64,000 bases of DNA. Source: Halisarca cf. caerulea. Taxonomy: Eukaryota > Porifera > Demospongiae > Chondrillida > Halisarcidae. The stretch spans positions 780,601 through 844,600 of the forward strand of contig CAUJGJ010000037.1 of the NCBI GenBank assembly GCA_963170055.1. The letters are read 5' to 3'. The position numbers and the translations under genes are program-made. Each line of letters begins with the position of its first letter. Within the stretch, counting starts at the first letter, position 1. The notes under the pieces are model-generated. The model worked only from the letters and a program-made list of their open reading frames with translations, searched no databases and had not been told where the DNA came from. Shown here piece by piece: positions 14,600 through 26,300 of this stretch.

Positions 14600-17500
14600 A
14601 AATGACCAACAATAGCATATATATAGCATATTTAGCATAGATAGATAGATATATTTTCACGCAATACAACAACCTAAAATACACAGCCAAATCAGACAGT
14701 ACAACAACCTAAGATTGAAATGGCGTTAAAATTTTGGATACAGACACTGATTCTTTGACACAACTTCAAATATGAAAGTGGATCATATGATAATCTACGA
14801 CAACGTTTAGCAAGGTCATAAACAAAATCTAGGGCATCCTGCCCCAACGCTCCAGTGGATTCAAATGCATTTGGGAGAAAATGAGGGCAGGTTGAAAGTT
14901 TGGCATACAAGACCCGTTTCTTGGTGGCTGCATGGTCAGCGAGCAGTCCTGCACGAGAAGATGAAAGGTGGATGTTGGATGGGGCAAAAGAATCCCAACA
15001 TGTTACATCCCACACCAGAGTGCGGCCCCTTGCCCAAGGTATGATAGAAAGACCATCAGGTCTCTTACCGTCCCTCCGACAGAGATCCCAGGGTTCTAGA
15101 GTGGCAGGTACATTAGCAGCAGTCAGGGCTCGGTGGATGATTGTCATTCAAAGCAGAGTGACGAGGTATTCTCCCCTTACTGTTTCTGCAACTAAGTTCG
15201 TGAACTCCAGAGTGGTCCACATCCATGCCACAATGGGGACAAGTGTGTGGAACACAAAGGGAGACACCGAGACGAAGACCAACGGCGATTCTGACTGACT
15301 CTGACTCCTTCTGCTGAGCTGCCAACAGTCGGGCTCTTCCTCTAGTGTCAGCAGTTGACAGAAGTGACTTAAAATGCCCTTCCACAATAGGGTAATCCCA
15401 GCATCTCTGCTGAGTAGCATCAATGCCAGTTTGTGGTTCCACAGGGGTTACTAGTGCAAATCTCCAGGCAGTAACAGCTTCATGTAGATTGGCTCACTAT
15501 GATCGTCCAGCCTGTTGGGGAGAATGGCCCGGGAGAGAGAAGCACAGCCAGCAGCAGAAGCCAAAAAGGCAGACAGTGCCAGTGTAACTGCACTTCTAAT
15601 CCCCAAGCCACCACACAAAGCAGGCAAGGATGCCTGAAGCCAATTGTAGTCGGTCAGATGGATGTTGCATAATGACTCAAGGAGGGATCTTTGTAGTCTG
15701 TCAAAATCTGACAGCATGGTTGACTTGAAGCATGGAGCAGTGCGGACTATGTACAAGAGCTTGGGCAGTGAGAACGCATTCTTCAGTAGGCACATGGGAT
15801 CATGTGCCTGTAGCTCGGTGAGCCTCTCTCCAAGCACCTCTAGATCAGCATTCTTCTTCTGGAGGACCATCTCAGTAGCCTCAATTCCGCCAATTGGGGA
15901 CCCAAGGAGTGTTGCCTTAACAGGAGGGGTGTCACAGAGTGATGGAAATTGTAACAATATGGCATCTCTAGTCGCATCATCCACACAGATAGATTCAGAC
16001 TTGCTGTGGTTGAGTTGCAGGCAATGGCCAGGAGCAATTTCTTCCAAATGTTGGAGGTCAGATCTGATGTCTGCAAGGGATCCTCCGAGAGTGCCATCGT
16101 CCAGGTAGAAAACACAGAACTCAGATTTGAGTGATGAGATCAAATCCTGTATCACTAGGCAGAAAAGGAGAGGCCCAAGGGGATCTCCCTGCTGTATTCC
16201 CTCACATGAATGAATGGTGTGTTCACCGAAAAACAGAAAGGAAGTCTGGCAGTAGGATTTAAAGGCTAGAGGGAATACAACTGGAGCCTTTTCCAGTGCA
16301 GATGCCAACATCAGATCTCGACGGATACTATTAAAAGCATTCTGAAAATCTAGCTTCATCACAAGATTCCCCTCATCCATCCCCCCCCCCCCCCCCAAAT
16401 AGGACCTCACTGCATGCACAATAGCCTCAGCTCCCATGGATGTGCCAAATCCCAACTGTGTGGGGAAGAGAACCAATCTCCTCCTTAACAGCAGTACAAA
16501 CACACTTAGCAGCCAGGCAGCGGAGTGTGTAGCCAATTGCCATTGGTCGAACACCTCCATCCGTCTTATTGAGGCCAATCAGATTAGCTGCAAAAAAGAA
16601 AGGGCAAGCTGGAATAGGCACCCCACCTGAAATAACCTTGTTGATGAAGTTGGTTAAGGGGATCATCAAACTTAAAGAATCTAGCCCAAGGTTAGGGGAG
16701 ATGAGATCCTTCAGATGTTGGGGGAGGAGGCCATCATGACCCCCAGCAGAGCCTGACGGGAAGGACTGAATAGCCTTGGCGACATCGGTGGAAGCTACAA
16801 CCAGCGGGTCGCCAGGGGTTTGGAAATCCGGCAAGGAAGTGTCAGCGTGTGGGGGTGAATGTTTTGCCCTCAGAAGGTGCAGGGATCTCTCATCAGGGGT
16901 GCAGAAGTTGTCCCTAGAGCTAGCTACGCGAACTGCCCCACGAAAATCACCATCCTCCAGCTTGGATGACACCCAGGCCGCCCGGTTGTCTGGGTTTTTA
17001 CATCTACTTATTGGGGGAGGAGGAGAAACATCCAGCTCTTCAGCAACAGCATGGTTGATAAAACCAGATAGATTTCTACGACGACCCCCCCCCCCCCTCT
17101 TAGGGGCTTGAAGGCAGCGTCTGGAGAACAGGAACAGTCGCTCCCGCGATTCGCGGGTGTTACTGGCGGAAATAACGTCTAGAATGGCTGCAAGCTTTAA
17201 GGTCACCTGATGTCTTGAGGCTCAAGGAATCCTCCTGATGATCCTGCCAGCAAAACGACCGGGATTGATAGGTGAGGGATAAGAACTGCAGTCTTCATTT
17301 GCCCCCGAAGAATCCTCATCTGCCACGGAACTCGTAGACTGTGACAGACTACCCGTTGATGGAGTGACAGCTATTGAAGGATGATCAACTGGCCTAATGC
17401 AAGACCCAAGGCATCTGTTCGAAACAGAGCCGTGTATTTTGATGTTACCATCAAGACGAACTGGCATATCTCTCCCGCAAACGGAGCAGTGTCCCCTGCT

Positions 17501-17719
17501 AGAAGAAGATGACATGGCGACCACCAGCGAAACAATGGGCTACAAGGAACTAGCCGATAATTAAACTTTAGGAAGCGTTCTAATCTGGAGAATGTGTTGA
17601 TTACAAAGATATGGGATACAAATGTCTAGTAGTTGATATTTGAACCTGAAATGGTGAATAAAGATAATCAAATCTTCCCGACGTGCAATCATCCTGCCAT
17701 CTTGTCCATATACTTGACA

Positions 17720-17798
<79 letters not shown>

Positions 17799-20308
17799 AT
17801 GTATATAGCATCCTTTACCAGGTAACGGTACGATTATACAGCAACTTTATTATACATATACATATATATATAATATAATATATATTTAATATGGATTTGA
17901 ATAAGTCTCATTTTAGAGAATTTATATAATAGTAATAGAGAAGGATAAATTTATACAGGAATTAATGAGTTATAGGATTGTTTTCAAAACAATGGCCATA
18001 TATGGCGATTGTTTTCAAAATAATCGTCCAGTTACAATGTAAACAGTATGTTCAATGAATGTTCAGCTGTGCACTTACCCTTCTGAATTTATTTGTAAAG
18101 TGTGTATTTTGTAAATTGTGTACATGTATAATCTTTTTGTTCTAATGTGCAGCACTTTGGCAAGAAATATTCTAGCTCTAGTGAAATGTCATCCAATGGT
18201 TATTGTCTTGAACCAAGCTGAGATTGTTGACTTCGTAATGTTGTATCAGAATTACACAGCAACTGGTGATTTTTACAACAATCTTGTGAGTTGGCCTGTA
18301 CTTTCAGGGTATGTGTGCTTGTAAAATGTTAATACAGTCTTATGGTTTGAATAGGACCTTTTGAATATCTTATATACAAACAGTTACTTCTATTAGTAAG
18401 CTTTATTATTAAGGATGTGTGTGAATGCTTGTGGTTTGATACACTTGATCTACCATAGCAAATATCTGGTTCATTAGCTACAGTATACTGCAGAATATAT
18501 TGTCATGTCCCTCAGATGTAGTAGTAGCCGTAATATGAATTCTTTTAAACAGGGATATCCCATCAGCAACTGCTGGTCTTAACAGGGAACCCTGGATCCG
18601 GTCGTCTGGAAGATGTACATAATAGCATAATAGTATGTGCATATGAGTCAATCATTTTACACAGTATTTTACTTCAAATAAATCTTTTTGAGACTTGAAG
18701 TAAACTTTACTGAATTGGATAAAATTTTGAACCTTGATAAATATTTCTGCAGCATTGAGCAAAATGTCTACAACATTTGAATGATATTCCCTGAATGTTC
18801 NNNNNNNNNNNNNNNNNNNNNNNNNNNNNNNNNNNNNNNNNNNNNNNNNNNNNNNNNNNNNNNNNNNNNNNNNNNNNNNNNNNNNNNNNNNNNNNNNNNN
18901 NNNNNNNNNNNNNNNNNNNNNNNNNNNNNNNNNNNNNNNNNNNNNNNNNNNNNNNNNNNNNNNNNNNNNNNNNNNNNNNNNNNNNNNNNNNNNNNNNNNN
19001 AATTCCTAATGATATAAATTTTGAAGTGCTATGCTCAAGTTTTGAGAAGGAGTGTCAGAGAAGTGCAGTTCAGGGAAGTCGCCAGAAAATAACTAAAGAG
19101 CGGCATACACAATGAATTGAGTGCCATAATGTAGCTAAACAGTATTTCCTTATGCTTATTCACATTTTATTACTACACTAAAATCATCTTAGTGTTGCAG
19201 CAGCACAAGATTCTGTTCACCAAAACCAGTGAAAGCAAAGATCTATGGTAGAAGTTCATTGCAGCCACATTTGCTGAGCTTGCTAGGCTTCAAAGTAGGT
19301 GTAAACAATTGCTACTTTGTACCCAATCAAATTTTCTGTCACCTATTATAGGCACCTTCAGCTCAATGTAGTGTGTGTAGAAATGAGCAGGACTGTTTTG
19401 GAATGGCTGAGATTTTAAGCGTGGCACTGCACCGCTCTACTGCTCTTTAGTGACTTCCCTGCAGTTGAACCAAACTTTCCCATTTTTAGAATCTTTGTAG
19501 TCCATATGATGTGCATGATTAGGACTAGGCTAATACCACTATATCCTTTTTATCGGAGACTACTTGATTATTTAAGTGGATAAGCATATCAAAAACACCA
19601 CCTGTAAAACGTCACCAGCGACCAGGGCAATTGGTTGAAAATAAACCAAATTGCCTGTATCGAGCAACCATTCTGAGGAAATTTATCATAGCACATAGAT
19701 ACCTGATATGAGAGACCACTTGACTTGAGAGACTTCTTGGAACTACAGGATGGCCTCTCGAACATGTACCACTGTATATGTTTCTGTGTAAAAATTGTGA
19801 TATAATGTTTATACTGAGCCCGAAAATATTTCTGTTTTTGTATATTGACTATATATTAGATTTGGATACTTGGTGAGTACAGCAGCTTTATTACCGTAAT
19901 GCAATCCCCAGCATCCAATGTTATTCATATGAAATATCATGAGGTTTGTTTTGTATATACACCTACTTCATATTCATGAATAGTGCATGATATTTTTATA
20001 TATTATGTAGTGTTTGGAGTCAGTAGCTTATGAAGCTGCTCTCATGTCTTCCAATGAAGGCATAACCCAGGTCAGTTACATTGTCATGTATGCAGTAGGA
20101 TTTATAGGTGCTGATTGAATTATACAGGTTTTGTAGTGAATTTGTCTTCATTCTGATATTTACAAAGCAATATCCCCACTACTGTAATGTCAGTAAAAAC
20201 GTAGACTATATAGCATCCCAATCCAAAGTTAACGGTTCCATCTCTTGCGTACTATTCTATCCCTAAAGGTGGTGTGGTAGGTGCACTTTGGTACCTCAGG
20301 AAAGTTGT

Positions 20309-20358
<50 letters not shown>

Positions 20359-23300
20359 TGTCTGTGTGCATGTGGTGTATGTTGTCTCCACTCCTACCAA
20401 TATAAGGCCTCCCAGTATAGCTTGATCCCCTCCTTTCAAGTGCTAATGTTTGATTGTCTTCCTGTGGTTTCTGAGCCACATACTCCTTTGTGTATGCCCA
20501 AACATTTGAAATGGGATTGAGATCTGGAATTCCCACTAATATTACATCTCAAAGTAACTCCTGATGAGCATGCGACTATGGATGCTAAGGATCATTATCT
20601 TGATCTTTGTAATGGTTGTCTGATACGTGCATTCTTATCTACATCTTGTAGTTGGCAAGATTGCTTTAAAGATGGCAATAATTGCAGTCCCTCTAGAGTA
20701 AATGACTCAAAAATCATGTAGTTTTAGTGAATACTTAGGGATAGCTATAAACCATTAACTTCCTTTTCTCCTATTTATTTTCTTTCTGTGTCTCTCCAAA
20801 GCTAAAGTACTTTCATCTATGTATGCAGATAAAATCATGGAAGTTTTTTACCCTTTCTGATCATTTGCTAACTGCCACCCTTTTGCATTTTGTAGAAGTG
20901 TGGCAGTTTAACTCTGGTTGTTTAACTCCTAGTTTTAGTGTTGTGCGATTCATGAAAAAATCAGCATTGCCATTTACTACTAATCAACATTGAAAGTAAT
21001 AATAGTACTTCGATTAGTCAACACAAAAGCTGTAGGTGATCAAACTAAAAAGAAAAGTTGAAAGCCTAGAAACAGGGTATCAAATTAAGATGTGTTGAAA
21101 AAATTATCTACCACAATTAGTACATCATACAAGTTTTCAGCCAAAATACACAACGTGGATGCATTTTCAGTGTCTAGGCATGTTCTCTTAGCAGTGATAA
21201 TGTCACTGGTGTTATTCTTGAGAGGCTTTAAATTGGTTGTTGCTAGCAGGTCCTCAGGTTCTTTGGCCATTTTCCACACACAATCTTGATCCTATCTAAC
21301 TACACATGTTCAGTGTCAGTTTTTCTATATTTTTATCCATGACCTGTGCTGTTTTTACAATTTGTTCAAGTAATTGACGATTTTTCATGGCAATAAATTT
21401 CAACGATTACAATTGTCACAGATCGATTAATCTAATAATCGATTTAATCGTTCAACACTAGTTCAACTCCTAGTTGTCTTACAGTATCTCATTGTGGAGT
21501 ATATTCATCCAAGCTTGTGCCTATGTACACAGTAGCTCTTTAAAATGTCCAGTCTTGCCAATGTGCAATGAAAATTTCAGCAGGTATGTACCTTCTGTAA
21601 TATGTTTTACCTTCCAAAGTGGCAACAACTTTTCATTAGGACTATTAAGTTGAGTCTGGTTTATTGATTAGTGTTTTACCTGCTGCTGTTGATAGTGTCC
21701 TCTTCACTGTAGAGTATATCATTCATCCTCTAAGTTCAGATTGGTCTTACTCGAATGCAAGGATGTATGGAAAGACTATGTTTTGGCTGCAGCTAATGAA
21801 GTAAAACCTCTCTATAGTGGACACTGTGAGACCTGAAAAACAGTTTGTTGTGCAGAGGTTTCCACTATTAAGAGGTTATTTTACATGCATAACATTCTAT
21901 GTGGACCCACAAAAGCAGTCTGTTATAAAGAGGTTTCCACTATTAGGGAGTTGTTTAAGAGGTTCTACTGTAGTTTTGGAATACACACATTGTCATGCTT
22001 AAAAGCTATTTGCCTCACTGCATCAGCTGTCCATGTTTCTGATGATATCAGCATTCTTGTTAAATACTGTATGTGCTTTAATTTTTGTGTGGTTTAATAT
22101 TCACGGTATTCGCAGATTGGAAGCCATCCATGAAAGTCTACACCTGTAAAAAGTTAGATCAGGCTCTTGTGCAATGGCAAAACATGGTCGTCCACAAGTT
22201 TATTATCACGAAAATTTATACCTCCGTCTTTAAGTTGCAAAACTCTGTCTGAACCTTAGGCTATTAAGGTTGACTGTGAGCTAGCAGTAGTTCTCTTACT
22301 CCCTTTTCATTCTCCTAACACTGGCTTAGCCATCATCACTCTTCCATGGATAAGTCAGCTCTAAATCAGCTACAACATGATAGTATTTTAGTGGGCATGT
22401 CAGGGGTATTTTTAGCTGACACAGTGTAGTGAGTGTGATGGTCCCACCTGTTTCTTAGTTGCTTAGCAGCTGTCTGCCTTGGGAAGTATGCTGCAGTTCG
22501 TTTCAAACCTTTTCCAGGAATGTTGTGAAAATCAAGAGAACTTGATGAGAAACCACCATTATTGCCAAAAGTTACATTAAATCAAAATATAATCATGCAT
22601 GCTGCAATAAGGGAAGTCTGATGTGGGGTTTAAATACCCATGACACAGAGTTCCCGATAGAATAGATGCTGCAGGCTGTGGGTGAAACAAACGCTGCAGC
22701 TATTCTGTTCAGCTCTGGCAGGGCCGAGAGAAGGAAGTTCTGCCAGCTGACCCCATAAAATTTACGAATTGCAAGAGGAGGTCAATAGTTGGGGCAGCTG
22801 GTAATCCTCCAAGTCGTCGAAATACATCTCTTCTTCTTAATCATCCTCAAAAATCCATAAAGTCTTCTCATACCTCTTGAACATCTTCTCCCTCCCCCAC
22901 ATACAGACTGTGTATGCAAGTGGAAACATTTCTAAAAGCTACGCATCGGGTCTCTTCGTTTCTCACCAACACGTGGTGCCGCCATCGTGATTATTATCCT
23001 ATCCTATTATTGTATCGATGTAAAAAAACCTTCTTTATTGGTGGTGGAAGTGTTTCTGTTATTGCCTTTAGTGTAATAAACAGTTACCCTAATGGCAATC
23101 CATTCAACAGCTGTTTCCACATCAGTTTTCCCTTCACCAGAAACTCTCCATGGACAGAATTTTAAACTGACAGGTCTCCTGGTGTGTGTCCTGTTCCAGA
23201 CTTACCACATCTGAACCCTAGAGAGCCTGAAGAGAAACATCTTTCCAATGTTTTTCTTCATGTTTACCTTTGTTTTGATAGTTGACTTTATTGACTTCCT

Positions 23301-26300
23301 GCTCATTGGTTTTATAGGATAGTCAATGTTTTGCAAAAGTGTTGCTGGTATTAATGGGATCATTGGCAAAGGTTAGTGCCTTCTTCACTTGGGTAAGGAA
23401 AGTGATAATGCATGTGCTGGAATTATATCTGTGCACATGGCATGCTTTCTGTATGTGCTGTAAAAATTAATTTAAAAGTCATGCATGCTTTGAGTGTCAG
23501 CTCAGTCCCATCAGAAAGATCTTATCACCAATGCAGATGAGAATGGTAAACCAGTGCACATGTGCAATAATAGTAAAAATAGTACCATTTTTTCTTGGGT
23601 TTGGATGGGACCTAGGGCAAATTAGCATGCACAAGGTACATGTTAGCTCACATTTTCTATTGTACAATACCCCACTATCCAAAATTTTCACAGGATGTAA
23701 CTTTTGCGAAATACTTGAAAGTCAACTGTTCGTGTTTTTATTTTTTGTGAATGCGTGCATGTAGGTATTTATCTAGGAATCCAGGCTGAAAATGTGGTGT
23801 CGTCGTACCTTTCATGCGTTGAAGTGAAGATCTTAAATAGCGTGTGTAGCATACACTTGATGAGACTAGGTGGTATTTCGAAGGCTGATTCTGTGATTTA
23901 GAGGCTAGAATCATGCCCATCAATCAACTTGTCAATCTACGTACTCCTGAACAGCTTCATTAAAGAGACACTCCACACAAAATAGAAGTTTGCCTTCGAA
24001 TAGAAAATCTTTAATGCTGATTTCAATGCTGCAAACCATTCATGCATTTGTGCTTTAGTTTAGGAGATTTTTTAGAAAATTTCTCAAATTGGTGTGCACG
24101 GGTGTGACACGTGACATCATTGAGTGACGGTCCATTGCATGAGTTCACAGTGTACGCATACACACAAAGAGTGAAGATAAAGTGGCACAAATCATCCCTT
24201 TCGATACCTGAGATATTGGAGACAGTAGGACAAAATCGATATGGCTTTGTTCCATTATTTTAAGCCAGTCATATTATGCGAAACTGCAGCCCAAGACGGT
24301 TGAATTCAGTAATAGTGTATAATCACGAGTCATCTACACTATTTCTATTGCTGACAAGTGAAAATGTCACCATATAGTCATCAAGAACGACTCAAAATGC
24401 ACTTTTTAATACTCATACAGGTCCCAAAACCGATCACGCTAGTACATCTTCCTAAGGCTCCATCACTCGTTGACATCACTTTATGTCATCCAACATGGTG
24501 GATATTAACTTGTAGTTTACAGCTTTAATTGTAAATACTAGGGGTGAAGGCGGCCTTTGGCCGCCTTCACCCCTAGTTCGGGTGGCGGGTACAACCCTTT
24601 TATCGAGTGAAGAAGTTGTATCAAGTGAATTAATCAATCTGTTTCAGTGTAATGTCTATATCAAGAATAAGCTCGTAGTAAGCTAGGAAGTTAGTCACAT
24701 GGGTGCAACTCTCATGCTTGACTGATTCTCATGAACTTAGGGCACTTAATGGCAACAGTAAGTAATCTTTCGTCTGTGTATGTGTACGGATGAAAAAATA
24801 TCATATTTACTGCCCAAGCAGCTCCTTTGATATATGACGTCATCAGGCGATAAGCTAAAATATTCCAATATTGTGACAAATACCGACGTGTATTGGGTTG
24901 GCTCGTACTCGTAAGTCACACCTCTTTTGAGCTAGTTTTCAGTAAAAACGTAAAGATTATGCAGACCAACAGACATATATTCACTTGTAACTAGGTTGTT
25001 ACTGAAAATAACCCACTATAATTCAAACCAAAATTACATGTACAAGACCTATATGAAATCAGTGTTACAATCACAGGTATGCTAAGGCACATTTTGCCAT
25101 AAAACAAAATGGCTGACATTTCCAAACGCTTCGAATTTAACGCTTTGTTTTAGCTTCCTGAAAGTTTCAAACCCCAAGAAACCATACAAATAGCAAACTG
25201 AACATTCATATTTTACTTGTGTGTCATTTTAAGCACCGAAAACATGTACCTGTTGCATGGTTGCTATTTTTCAACCATATCAAAATTAGCAAATACACTA
25301 AAAGGCGGAAAGAAAGACCTCTGAGTTTTGATACACAAGTCGATACACAAGATAAAAACATACACGCTTACTTTATATAAAACATACAAACTTACATTTT
25401 TGGATATGGGAGGGCGCTGCTCCATTCCACGGCTGTTATGTCAAAAGATTTCTTCTCCAATGGAACGGTTGTAGTAACAAAAGGCGGTGCATAAACTAAA
25501 TGGTATAACCGACAATCTTCCCATATCCTAAGTTCGTCCCTTTAGGAATAACCTGACAAAGTTTCAAGCATACAGGTAGAGTTCTAGTTCTCTGCCTTTT
25601 GCCATACCATTCCTATGCACAAGAGTGCTTTCGCCCTTGCTCACGTCGACACCACGTGTTCTCAGTGTTGCAGAGGCTAATTTATACGCTGCAATTATGA
25701 TCATAACTTTGGAGGTAAGTTGGAGATTTAAAGCTCGAATACTCACAGGTCTGCAATTTCTCACTCTATTACCATCCATTTGCTAAAATGACAGGCCATA
25801 ATCCTTTCTGCTGCTGGTAAAACTGTTGAAATCTTGAAAACCATCAAGGTGGTCATGCCGCTACAATGTGATATTTAGTATTGGGCGTTACGATTTAATT
25901 GCATACCTGTGAAAACCACCAAACGCCCTTTGCAACCACAAATCTGCCATAACTTACCTGCGATGGAAATAGGATGTAGGCATGACTGTCAATTCCACAA
26001 ATTGCTAAAACTAGGTACCGAGGTTTGCTATACTGAGCTCTATGCATACTTGGGCTACAATGGCTTTTGCTTGCTATCAGTATAATCCAATTTACATGAC
26101 ATTGTGCTGTTAATAGTGGGTGACTTGGATAAACTCTGTTTGTGACTATACAGCATCACATGACAGCCACTACCTATAACGCATTGTTTACAAGCAAAAA
26201 GTATATGAAGAAGTATATGACAAGAACCTTATAAAAACCCGCATGTGGGACATGTCCAGATTTGTTATGATAGCGCTCCTCAGTCTGCATAGTGATAAAA

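Larger units (their letters stand above)
11486..18083. mobile_element. Composite element: RT gene inside long inverted-repeat arms
   Basis: The left arm is 11486-11530 plus 14205-14356 and the right arm is 17888-18083, inverted. Matching blocks include gtaactgcac/gtgcacttac, cattgaacat/atgttcaatg, attgtaactgga/tccagttacaat, tataactcat/atgagttata and cttctctattact/agtaatagagaag. The left arm is interrupted by an ISL2EU-like transposon with AT duplications. Between the arms lie two (AT)n tracts flanking a minus-strand REL-type reverse transcriptase gene. Without the nested element the composite is about 3.9 kb. Either a retrotransposon entered the AT-rich centre of a foldback element, or the arms belong to the RT-bearing unit; the sequence alone does not decide. 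No target duplication was seen at the outer ends. Confidence 0.7.

Noticed and set aside
17633..17878. Open frame rich in Tyr-Ile
   Set aside because: It is the translation of the (AT)n microsatellite.
18801..19000. An AP5Z1 exon lost in the gap
   Set aside because: The exon with IWILGEY was found at 19860-19943 and joins exon n in phase without missing residues.
18781..19115. Open frames running through the N gap
   Set aside because: They are artefacts of translating N; the sequence on both sides shows no coding similarity.
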